From Beijerinckiaceae bacterium RH AL1 (GTDB lineage: Bacteria; Pseudomonadota; Alphaproteobacteria; Rhizobiales; Beijerinckiaceae), in the NCBI GenBank assembly GCA_901457705.2, contig LR590083.2, positions 434,001 to 498,000 of the forward strand: DNA of 64,000 bases. The letters run 5' to 3'. Every line of letters begins with the position of its first letter. Position 1 is the first letter of the stretch. Of this stretch, positions 1 to 7,876 are shown piece by piece. Under the pieces are notes generated by a model, which did no database searches, was not told the origin of the DNA, and worked only from the letters and a program-made list of their open reading frames with translations. Made by a program: the position numbers and the translations under genes.

Positions 1-1
1 C

Positions 2-244
2 GTGCACGAAGCGCTGGCGGCGGGCGCTCCGGTCATCGCCTCGGACATCCCGGTGTTCCGCTGGATCGAACATCCGCTGCTGACGCGCCTGTCGCCGCTC
101 GACGGCGAGGCGTGGCTCGACGCCATCGCGCAGCGCTCGCGGGACGCGAGGCCACCGTCGGAACCGGCCCCCGGCGAGCGACTGCTGCCGGACACCTGGA
201 CGACCTATTTCGCGCGGCTCACCGCGTTCCTCGAGGCGCTCTGA
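2..244 (+). CDS. Glycosyltransferase, C-terminal fragment (5' end outside window)
   Basis: Only the last 80 or so residues are visible; the reading frame runs off the left edge, so the apparent first codon is not a real start. The segment HEALAAGAPVIASDIPVFRW has the glycine/alanine-rich pattern seen in the nucleotide-sugar binding half of GT-B (GT4-type) glycosyltransferases, followed by a charged tail. It converges with the CDP-alcohol phosphatidyltransferase gene, and the two 3' ends overlap by 40 bp. Donor and acceptor cannot be told. Its position beside lipid-type genes makes glycolipid or polysaccharide assembly possible, but that is inference. Confidence 0.6.
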   Translation: MHEALAAGAPVIASDIPVFRWIEHPLLTRLSPLDGEAWLDAIAQRSRDARPPSEPAPGERLLPDTWTTYFARLTAFLEAL

Positions 245-978
245 ACCGGGCGGATCGCCAGGGCATTGGCGGACCGGCCATCGGGGCCGCGATCACGCAG
301 CTCGCGGATGCCGGCGAGCACCCTCACGCCGAAGATCGCCACGAAGCAGGCGCCCGCGAACAGGAGGAGCATGTCGTAGTAGGAGATCGCAACGCCGGCG
401 ACGTGAATGCCGACCCAGCCGGAGAAGAACATCCAGATGCTGATCAGGATCAACGCCAGGCGCAGCTCGGTCGGCCCCAGCCAGATGAACGAAAGCTGGA
501 AGACCCCGGAAACCTGGTTGTTGATGAACACGTACATGCAGAGCAGGTAGTAGCCGACGAGCGCAAACAGCGCGACGTCCATGCGGACCCATGGCGTGCA
601 GCCGAGTCCCAGCATGAGCAGCAGGTTGCAGATCGCATCGACCGTGTGATCGAGGAAGTAGCCGTAGAGCGGACGCTCGGTCCGGCGATAGCGAGCGAGG
701 CTGCCGTCGAGCGAATCGCCAAACCAATGAACGACGAGCCCGAGCATAGCGAGCCACAGCCACCAGCGGCTCTCGCTGCTCAAGACGAAGCCGGCAAAGA
801 CCATGACGGCGCCACCGACGCCGACCAGCGTCAGGTGGTCGGGCATCACACGGGCGGGCATCCGCACGCAGAGCCAGTTCAGAAGCTGGCGTTCGCGATT
901 CGCGAAAACGGTCTTTTGGACTCGCGTCATGCTGCCCAAGCCATCCCGCGCCGCGACTGCCACAAACGCCATCGACAA
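205..978 (-). CDS. CDP-alcohol phosphatidyltransferase family membrane protein
   Basis: Integral membrane enzyme of the family that moves a phosphoalcohol or phosphatidyl group from a CDP-activated donor to an alcohol. The signature is intact: D-x2-D-G-x2-A-R, then nine residues, then G-x3-D-x3-D, within DSLDGSLARYRR and GYFLDHTVD, around residues 92-118. Several hydrophobic segments follow. Residue 17 (position 930) is another Met and a plausible alternative start; neither site has a strong Shine-Dalgarno. The family includes PgsA, Pcs, PssA and inositol-phosphate transferases, and the substrate cannot be read from sequence. The gene is divergent from an alpha-oxoamine synthase and a PKS, so it could add a headgroup to their product (inference). 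Confidence 0.85.
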   Translation of the reverse strand: MSMAFVAVAARDGLGSMTRVQKTVFANRERQLLNWLCVRMPARVMPDHLTLVGVGGAVMVFAGFVLSSESRWWLWLAMLGLVVHWFGDSLDGSLARYRRTERPLYGYFLDHTVDAICNLLLMLGLGCTPWVRMDVALFALVGYYLLCMYVFINNQVSGVFQLSFIWLGPTELRLALILISIWMFFSGWVGIHVAGVAISYYDMLLLFAGACFVAIFGVRVLAGIRELRDRGPDGRSANALAIRPVQSASRNAVSRAK

Positions 979-1281
979 GCCCCCACCGTCACGAACACCA
1001 GGCTTTCTTAGGCAAGGACGATGCCCCTATCGTCCACGGCCGGTCCCGGCGATGCGGACCGGGCCCCATGCATATCCAATTGAGCGGTAAAATGGGCAGT
1101 TTTTGAGACGGACCCTTCGCTCTCGGCGGCGTTGTGGCATCGAAGCCATAGCCATCGCCGGATCGGCATCGGCTTTGCAGTCGAGCTGCGCTTCGGCGGC
1201 GGCTTGCCTTGCTATCACCACGAGTTGCCGACAGCGATGGGCTTGATTGACCGCACGGCGGCAGAGAGGGTTTCGTCTGGC
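979..1281. other. Divergent intergenic region, about 300 bp
   Basis: This spacer separates the divergent CDP-alcohol phosphatidyltransferase and alpha-oxoamine synthase genes and should hold both promoters. I see a slightly A/T-richer patch near 1081-1105 but no convincing -35/-10 pair. The oxoamine synthase frame is open back to 1132, so its start could lie inside this stretch (ATG at 1237). Confidence 0.4.
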
Positions 1282-2640
1282 ATGAAACGAACCGGCGCTG
1301 GACTAGAGAAGACGAGTCGAGGAGCGCTTCAGGATATCGTCGCGCGGCGCATCGAGGCCGAGCGCAGGACGATCCGCGACAGGGAGCACGTGGCCAATCC
1401 GTTCGAGCAGATGACCGATTTCTCTACCCTTCCGGGCATGCAGGAGCTCAAGGTCCAGCGGTCTGCCGCCGACCTGATCGGGATTTCCAACCCGTTCTTC
1501 CGAGTGCACGAGGCCCGGGCGGGCGCCACCACGCAGATCGACGGTCGAATCTTTACGAATTTCTCGTCGTACGACTATCTCGGCCTCAACGGCCATCCCG
1601 AGGTTCAGGACGCCGCGCGGGAGGCCATCGCGAGCTTCGGGACCTCGTGCTCGGCGAGCCGGCTGGTGGCGGGGGAGCGGCCCCTGCATCGCGAGCTCGA
1701 ACGGGCGCTCGCCGACCATTACGGACAGGAAGACGCGGTGGCCTTCGTCAGCGGCCACGCGACGAACGTGACGGCGATCGGCGCTCTGCTCGGCGCCAAG
1801 GACCTCGTCGTCCATGACGCGCTCGCCCACAACAGCATCGTGCTCGGCGCCAACCTCTCCGGGGCCGCGCGTCGCAGCTTTCCGCACAACGACCACGAGG
1901 CGCTCGATCGCATCCTCGCCTCGTGTCGCGCCCAGTACGAGCGTGTCCTGATCGTCGCCGAGGGGCTCTACTCCATGGATGGCGATTGCGCGGATCTCGC
2001 CGCGCTCGTCGAGATCAAGCGGCGGCACGGCGCCTGGCTGATGGTCGACGACGCCCACGGCCTGGGCGTCCTCGGGCCCACCGGCGCGGGCGCTTTCGAG
2101 GTGTGCGACGTCGCGCCGACCGACATCGACATCTGGATGGGCACGATGTCGAAGACGCTCTCGGCCTGCGGCGGCTACATCGCCGGCAGCCGAACGCTCG
2201 TCGAGTATCTGAAATGCATGTCGGGCGGCTTCGTCTACAGCGTCGGTCTGCCGCCGCCGATCGCCGCCGCCGCCCTTGCGTCGCTTCGCCTCATGCAGCG
2301 GGAGCCCGATCGTGTCGCGCGGCTGCAGCGCAACAGCGGGCTGTTCTGGACGCAGGCGAAATCGCGCAAGCTCGACGTCGGATCGAGCGAAGGGCACGCG
2401 ATCGTGCCGATCGTCGTGCACAGCTCGTTTGCGGCTGTGATGCTCAGCCAGAAGCTCTTCGAGCGGGGCATCAACGTGCAGCCGATCATCCACCCGGCTG
2501 TGCCGGAGCGGCATGCGCGGCTGCGTTTCTTTCTGTCGAGCGAGCACACGCCCGACCAGATCGTCGAGACGCTCCAGGCCGTCAGCGAATGCGCGGGCGG
2601 TACGGAGCCCGCAGTGTCGCCTCTGAACCTCACCAGCTGA
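1282..2640 (+). CDS. PLP-dependent alpha-oxoamine synthase (serine palmitoyltransferase/KBL/BioF fold)
   Basis: Fold type I aminotransferase of the alpha-oxoamine synthase family, which condenses an acyl thioester with an amino acid and releases CO2. Visible motifs are the ring-stacking histidine region VHDALAHNSI, the cofactor aspartate in MVDDAHGLGVLG, and the PLP lysine in GTMSKTLSACGG. The ATG at 1282 is preferred because GAGAGGG lies upstream at 1264-1270 and it leaves about 40 residues before the conserved core; 1237 is an in-frame alternative. A PKS without a thioesterase begins 112 bp downstream on the same strand, so the enzyme probably offloads the polyketide from the PKS ACP, as Fum8 does in fumonisin synthesis. 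The amino acid used is unknown, and BioF or serine palmitoyltransferase activity is not excluded. Confidence 0.85.
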   Translation: MKRTGAGLEKTSRGALQDIVARRIEAERRTIRDREHVANPFEQMTDFSTLPGMQELKVQRSAADLIGISNPFFRVHEARAGATTQIDGRIFTNFSSYDYLGLNGHPEVQDAAREAIASFGTSCSASRLVAGERPLHRELERALADHYGQEDAVAFVSGHATNVTAIGALLGAKDLVVHDALAHNSIVLGANLSGAARRSFPHNDHEALDRILASCRAQYERVLIVAEGLYSMDGDCADLAALVEIKRRHGAWLMVDDAHGLGVLGPTGAGAFEVCDVAPTDIDIWMGTMSKTLSACGGYIAGSRTLVEYLKCMSGGFVYSVGLPPPIAAAALASLRLMQREPDRVARLQRNSGLFWTQAKSRKLDVGSSEGHAIVPIVVHSSFAAVMLSQKLFERGINVQPIIHPAVPERHARLRFFLSSEHTPDQIVETLQAVSECAGGTEPAVSPLNLTS

Positions 2641-2752
2641 GGCATACGCCGTCCTGGCTTGACAGGGCGGCGGCCGCGGGACGACACCGACCTCTTTCAA
2701 GGAAAGGGCACGCGAGGCTGGCCAGCCGATCTCGTGCCTGCGAGGTATTCTG

Positions 2753-5700
2753 TTGACCTCAAAGCGATGGCGACCCGAAGGCTTGATCGATTTGAAGGAT
2801 ATCGCCGTCGTCGGGCGGTCGTGCCGGCTACCGGGTGCTCCGTCCGTCGAGGCGCTGTGGGCGCTGCTGTCCGCGGGGCGCTGCGCGGTCACCGAGATCC
2901 CCGAAGACCGCTGGTCGCTCGAACGCCTGCTGCATCCGCGGCTCGAGCGTGGGCGCACCTACACCTGGTCCGCCGGTGTGCTCGACAACATCTGGGACTT
3001 CGATCCCGGCGCATTCGGCTTGTCGCCGCGGGAAGCGGAGCAGATGGACCCGCAGCAGCGCCTGCTGCTCGAGCTTGTCTGGGAAGCGCTGGAGGACGCA
3101 GGGATTCGGCCGTCGGCGATCGCCGGCAGCGAAGCCGGTGTCTTCGTCGGCGCCTCGTCGGTCGACCACGCCAACCTGCGCATGGTCGATATCGCATCGG
3201 CCGACGCGTACATGATGACCGGCAACACGCTGTCGATCATCTCCAACCGCATCTCCTACATCTTCGATCTGCACGGACCGAGCTTCACGCTCGACACTGC
3301 CTGCTCGTCGTCGCTCGTCGCGCTCAACGAGGCGGTGGTCAACTTGCGGGCGGGGCGCATCGACACGGCGATCGTCGCCGGCGTCAACCTGCTCGTCAGC
3401 CCGTATTCCTTCGTCGGGTTCTCGCAAGCCTCGATGCTGTCGCGGCGCGGGCTCTGCCAGGCGTTCTCCAAGAACGCCGACGGCTACGTCCGCGCGGAAG
3501 GCGGCGCCGTTCTTGTGCTGCGGACGCGGGAGGCTGCCGAGAGCGCAGGCGACCGCATTCATGGGCTGCTCGTCGGGGCCGACGTCAATTCCGATGGGCG
3601 CACCAACGGCATCTCGCTGCCGTCGAAATCGTTCCAGGCGGAGCTGTTGCACAAGCTCTACGTCGCGCGGGGCCTCGATCTTGATCGGCTCGCTTTCGTC
3701 GAGGCGCACGGCACTGGTACGCCGGTCGGCGATCCGATCGAGGCGACGGCGATTGGCGAGACGCTGGCGATCAAGCGCCGCGAGCCGCTGCTGATCGGCT
3801 CGGTGAAGACCAACATCGGCCACATGGAGCCGGCGTCGGGGCTCGGCGGCGTCCTGAAGGCCATGCTGGCGCTCGAGCACGACGTTCTGCCGCCTTCCTT
3901 GCACGCGGACGAGCTGACCCCGCACATCGACTTCGAGGCGCTGAACCTTCGCGTTGCGCGCGAGCCGACGCCGCTGCCGCGCGTCGACGGGCAGCCGCGT
4001 CTCGCCGGCGTCAACTCGTTCGGCTTCGGCGGCACCAATGCGCACGTCGTGATCGCCGACGCGCCGGCGACGACTGCCACCGCCACAATCGAGACGCCAG
4101 CCTCGTTCCTCGTGCTTTCAGCCCACAGTCGCGGTGCTTTGGCGGCGCTGGCGAGCGACTATGCCGCGCGCCTCGAGGCGGCCGATCGTCCAACCGCCGA
4201 CCTCGTGATCTCGGCGGCGGCGCATCGTCGCGACCGCCTGCCGCATCGCGCCGTCGTCCCCCTCGGTGATGCCGAGCCGAGCGCGATTGCGGCGATCCTC
4301 GATCGCATCTGCGACGAGGAGCAAGAGCCCGTCGGCGCGGCTCGCGGCACGGCCGTCGAGCGCGACGCGCCCGTCGCCTTCGTGTTCTCCGGCAACGGCA
4401 GCCAGTTTGCGGGCATGGGCCTCGCCGCCTATCGGCATAACGAGGCCTTCCGTGCCGAGATCGAGAGCATCTCGCGGGATTTCGCGGCGATCGCCGGCTG
4501 GTCCATCGTCGAGAAGCTGCACGCGGACGATCTCAAGCAGAGCCTGGAGCTGACGCAGATCGCGCAGCCGCTGCTCTATGCGATCCAGGCGGCCGCCGTG
4601 CACGCGCTTGCCGCCAAGGGCCTCAGGCCGGGCATCGTGCTCGGCCACAGCGTGGGCGAGGTCGCCGCCGCGGAGGCGGCCGGCATCCTCGATCGCGCCG
4701 GCGCGCTGCAGACGATCTTCTCCCGCAGCCTGCATCAGGAGCTGACGGCGGGGCAGGGCGGCATGGCCGTGCTCATCGGGTCGATCGAGACGACGCGCGC
4801 GGTCCTCGAGGAACTGCCCGACCTCGAGATCGCCTGCTACAACTCGCCGCGCGCGTTCACCATCGCCGGCGACACTGCGGACATCGACGAGCTGGCCGGC
4901 GTGGCGCGCCGGCATAATGCGCGCATCCGCAAGCTCGACCTCGCCTATCCCTTCCATAGCCGCCTGATGGCGCCAGTCGAGCGGCCGCTGCTGCAGAGCC
5001 TTCGCGACCTTCCCCATAGGGACGCGACGAAGGCGACCTTCATCTCGAGCGTCACCGGCGCGCCGATGGACGGCGCCGCGATGACCGGCGCCTACTGGTG
5101 GCAGAACGTTCGTGAGCCCGTCCGCTTCTCCGCGGCCGTCGCGGCGGCGGCCGGAGCCGGGGCGTTCGTCTTCGTCGAGATCGGACCCTCGCCGACGCTG
5201 CTGACGCACATCGCCGATTCGATCGACGAGCGTGCCGCGACCGTGGCGACCCTGCCGGTGATGGACAAGCGCGACAAGGGCAAGGGGCTCGACCCGATCG
5301 CCAACGCCGTCGCCACCGCGATCGCCCGCGGCGCCCGCGTGGACGAGGCTGTGGCGTTCGGCTCCGGCCCGGCCTCCGGCACGAAGGTCGCGCTGCCGCA
5401 CTATCCCTGGCAGCGCCGAACCTACCGCGTGTCTGAGACGACGGAGTCCCGCTCCTTCGTGCGGCCGGGCGCCTGGCATCCGCTCATCGGCGCACGCTAC
5501 GGCGCCGACCAGCTCGAGTGGCACTCCAGTCTCGACACCGAGCTCTATCCCTGGCTCGCCGACCATTGCGTCGACGGACGCGCGATCCTGCCCGGCGCGG
5601 CCTTCGCGGAGATGGCGCTGGCGGTGGCGCGCGACTGGCTCGGGACGGAGCAGGCGACGATCGCAGATCTCGAGATCACCAGCCCGATGCAGCTCACGCC

Positions 5701-7876
5701 CGACGTGGCGCGCGAGGTCTGCTGCCGGCTTTCGCCGCACGTCGGTCACCTCGAGATCCTGAGCCGGCCGCGGCTCGGGGGCTCGACCTGGCAGCCGCAT
5801 GCGACGGCGAAGATCTTCCGCGACACCTCGGTAGGGCGGTTGCCGGAGCCGGACGACCACGCGCCGCTGTCGCCGTCGCACCCCGTCACCGGTGCCGAAA
5901 TCTACGCGATGGCTGAGCGGGCCGGTCTGAAGTACGGCCCGACCTTCCAGAAGCTCGAGACCGCCGCGGCGGTCCGGCCCGATCGCATCCAGCTCGGGCT
6001 TACCAAGGACGAGGCCAACCCCGCCTTCGGCATCGACCCGGCGCGCATGGACGCCTGCTTCCACGCGCTCGTCCTCATCTTCTCGAGCCTGCGCGAAGCG
6101 GTGCACGGCAACGCCTACATTCCCGTCCGCTTCGGCGAGATCATGCTGCGGCGTCCGGGCGTCACCTTTACAAAGGCCCGCATCGACGTTCTGCGACGCG
6201 ACGAGCGCATCATCATCGCCAACTTCATCCTGACCGACGAGGCCGGCGACATCGTCGTCTTCATGCGGGAGGCGCGCTTCCAGGCCATCCGCACCTCGCG
6301 CGGCGCCGACACGGGGCGCGTGACGGTCTACCAGACCTCGCAGCTCGCGAGCGAGCCGACGGCGCGGCGGGGCCAGCCGATGCTGACGCTCGCGGATTTC
6401 CGCCGCGCGGTTGGTGCCGTGACCGCCACGGGCATGAGCGACGACTTCGTGCTGCTCGACGGCTGGGCCACGTCGCTGGCGCTGCGGACGGCGCGCGAGC
6501 TCGCGACCGCGAACTTCATCGACGTCGAGGCGCTCGTCGCGAGCGGTCGGCTTCCAGCCAAGGCCAAGCCCTGGTTGAAGGACGTCCTGGTCGCCCTCGA
6601 CAGGTCGGGCCTCTGCCATCGCGACAAGCTCGGCCACCACATCGATCCCGAGATCGAGCTTCCCGATCCGGACGAAATCCTGCGGACGATCGCCAACGAG
6701 CATCAGAACCTGTCGGCCGAGCTGCTTCTCGCCGCCAGCACCGTCGCGGCGATCGACCAGATCGTGGCCGGTGAGGGCGACGTGCCGCGCCCGCTGTCCA
6801 CGAAGGTGGTCGACGGCTTCGAGATGGGCGCGAGCCAGGTCCAGGCCGGTGCGGCGCATCTGATCCGGCTCGTGCGCGCGTCGCTCCCGGCCTGGCCGAC
6901 CGACCGAGCCCTCCGCGTCCTACAGGTGGGGTTCGGGCCCCTAACCAATCTTGCAGTCGCGTTCGCCGATTCGTGCCAGGCCGAGCTCACGGTGCTCGAC
7001 CCCGACCGGCGCCGCCTGGAGCGGGCGAAGATCTCGCTCGCCGAGCGCGGCGACGTCGCGTTCGTCGAAAAGATCGAGGACCTGCCGCCGGCGGGCTTCG
7101 ATTTCGTGATCGCCGCTCACGCGCTCTATCGTCATCACCGCATGCCGGGCTTCTGGGCCGGGCTGCGCCGGGCCATGGCGCGCGACGCGCTGTTCGCTGC
7201 GGTCGAGCCCTGTCCGTCCTTCTTCCGCGATCTCGTCTTCGGCCTCGATGCACGGTTCGCGGAGGGCGATGCGGTCGCAGATGGCCTTTCGGTCAGCGAG
7301 GCGGACTGGCTGGAGGCGATGCAGTCGGTCGGTCTCTCAGACGCCGAGGTCTCGACCGTCGAGACGGCCGTCGGGACGTCGCTGCTGCTGACGGCGCGGG
7401 TTGAGTCCGCGCGCGCCGCAGCCCAGGGCGCCGGTGCGGCTCTCCTCGTCGGCGACGACGAGCAGGGCAGCGGCGCGACGATCTCGGCCTTCGCGACGCT
7501 GCTCGCCGCGGCCGGTCTCCATGTCTCGCTCGTGCTCGACAGCGAGCTCGAGCCATCGCGCCTCGCGGAGGTTCCGGCGCTGATCGTGCTCTTCCCGCAG
7601 GACGCGGGAAGCACCGCGGCGCCGACCAAGCGGCTCCTCGACCGCTGCCTACGCCTGAAGCGCCTGGCCGATTGCATCGGCCCCCGCGCCGCGACGGTGT
7701 GGATCGTCACTTCGGGGGCCGTCACCGCGCGCGAGACGGGCGACGACGAGATCGCGGCAGGCTTCTGGCCTTCACGCGGACGCTCGCCAACGAGATGCCG
7801 ACGCTCGACATCCGCCGCGTCGACGTGGCGGACGGCATCGAGCCGGAACGGCTCTCCGACCGGTTGCGCGACCTGA
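2753..7876 (+). CDS. Type I polyketide synthase, N-terminal part (KS-AT-DH-cMT), frameshifted at its end
   Basis: Starts at a TTG seven bases after GAGG. The ketosynthase (about residues 14-435) has Cys184 in DTACSSS, His319 in EAHGTGTP and His357 in KTNIGH. The acyltransferase (about 540-830) has Ser633 in GHSVGE and YPFHS near residue 732; its phenylalanine favours malonyl extension. The dehydratase has an intact H-x3-G-x4-P (HCVDGRAILP) and a distal Asp in ARMDACFH. A C-methyltransferase-like fold follows, but its SAM loop reads VLQVGFGPLTN and looks degenerate. The next section is a non-catalytic KR-like structural region. Frame is lost near 7766-7770, so residues after FW at the end are out of frame. 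The true protein continues in the next entry, for about 2,490 residues in all. Confidence 0.92.
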   Translation: MTSKRWRPEGLIDLKDIAVVGRSCRLPGAPSVEALWALLSAGRCAVTEIPEDRWSLERLLHPRLERGRTYTWSAGVLDNIWDFDPGAFGLSPREAEQMDPQQRLLLELVWEALEDAGIRPSAIAGSEAGVFVGASSVDHANLRMVDIASADAYMMTGNTLSIISNRISYIFDLHGPSFTLDTACSSSLVALNEAVVNLRAGRIDTAIVAGVNLLVSPYSFVGFSQASMLSRRGLCQAFSKNADGYVRAEGGAVLVLRTREAAESAGDRIHGLLVGADVNSDGRTNGISLPSKSFQAELLHKLYVARGLDLDRLAFVEAHGTGTPVGDPIEATAIGETLAIKRREPLLIGSVKTNIGHMEPASGLGGVLKAMLALEHDVLPPSLHADELTPHIDFEALNLRVAREPTPLPRVDGQPRLAGVNSFGFGGTNAHVVIADAPATTATATIETPASFLVLSAHSRGALAALASDYAARLEAADRPTADLVISAAAHRRDRLPHRAVVPLGDAEPSAIAAILDRICDEEQEPVGAARGTAVERDAPVAFVFSGNGSQFAGMGLAAYRHNEAFRAEIESISRDFAAIAGWSIVEKLHADDLKQSLELTQIAQPLLYAIQAAAVHALAAKGLRPGIVLGHSVGEVAAAEAAGILDRAGALQTIFSRSLHQELTAGQGGMAVLIGSIETTRAVLEELPDLEIACYNSPRAFTIAGDTADIDELAGVARRHNARIRKLDLAYPFHSRLMAPVERPLLQSLRDLPHRDATKATFISSVTGAPMDGAAMTGAYWWQNVREPVRFSAAVAAAAGAGAFVFVEIGPSPTLLTHIADSIDERAATVATLPVMDKRDKGKGLDPIANAVATAIARGARVDEAVAFGSGPASGTKVALPHYPWQRRTYRVSETTESRSFVRPGAWHPLIGARYGADQLEWHSSLDTELYPWLADHCVDGRAILPGAAFAEMALAVARDWLGTEQATIADLEITSPMQLTPDVAREVCCRLSPHVGHLEILSRPRLGGSTWQPHATAKIFRDTSVGRLPEPDDHAPLSPSHPVTGAEIYAMAERAGLKYGPTFQKLETAAAVRPDRIQLGLTKDEANPAFGIDPARMDACFHALVLIFSSLREAVHGNAYIPVRFGEIMLRRPGVTFTKARIDVLRRDERIIIANFILTDEAGDIVVFMREARFQAIRTSRGADTGRVTVYQTSQLASEPTARRGQPMLTLADFRRAVGAVTATGMSDDFVLLDGWATSLALRTARELATANFIDVEALVASGRLPAKAKPWLKDVLVALDRSGLCHRDKLGHHIDPEIELPDPDEILRTIANEHQNLSAELLLAASTVAAIDQIVAGEGDVPRPLSTKVVDGFEMGASQVQAGAAHLIRLVRASLPAWPTDRALRVLQVGFGPLTNLAVAFADSCQAELTVLDPDRRRLERAKISLAERGDVAFVEKIEDLPPAGFDFVIAAHALYRHHRMPGFWAGLRRAMARDALFAAVEPCPSFFRDLVFGLDARFAEGDAVADGLSVSEADWLEAMQSVGLSDAEVSTVETAVGTSLLLTARVESARAAAQGAGAALLVGDDEQGSGATISAFATLLAAAGLHVSLVLDSELEPSRLAEVPALIVLFPQDAGSTAAPTKRLLDRCLRLKRLADCIGPRAATVWIVTSGAVTARETGDDEIAAGFWPSRGRSPTRCRRSTSAASTWRTASSRNGSPTGCAT
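7766..7770 (+). other. Apparent single-base deletion (frameshift) in the PKS
   Basis: Reading from the first frame, GGC TTC TGG is in register, and the next in-register codons of the second frame are GCC TTC ACG. The G at 7768 must serve both TGG and GCC. Inserting one G (TGG GCC) gives GFWAFTRTLANE, which matches the usual pattern of this PKS region. No slippery heptamer precedes the site. Confidence 0.8.

Noticed and set aside
1303-2958. A long minus-strand frame opposite the oxoamine synthase
   Set aside because: The plus strand carries all PLP-enzyme motifs; the minus product is low-complexity Arg/His/Asp.
4118-6859. A 913-codon open frame on the minus strand
   Set aside because: It is antisense to the KS, AT and DH domains. 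Its product is Arg/Gly/Asp-rich with no domain, a common artefact of GC-rich codon bias.
7740-7790. Programmed -1 frameshifting in the PKS
   Set aside because: No slippery heptamer (X XXY YYZ) and no obvious downstream pseudoknot are seen; a lost base is simpler.
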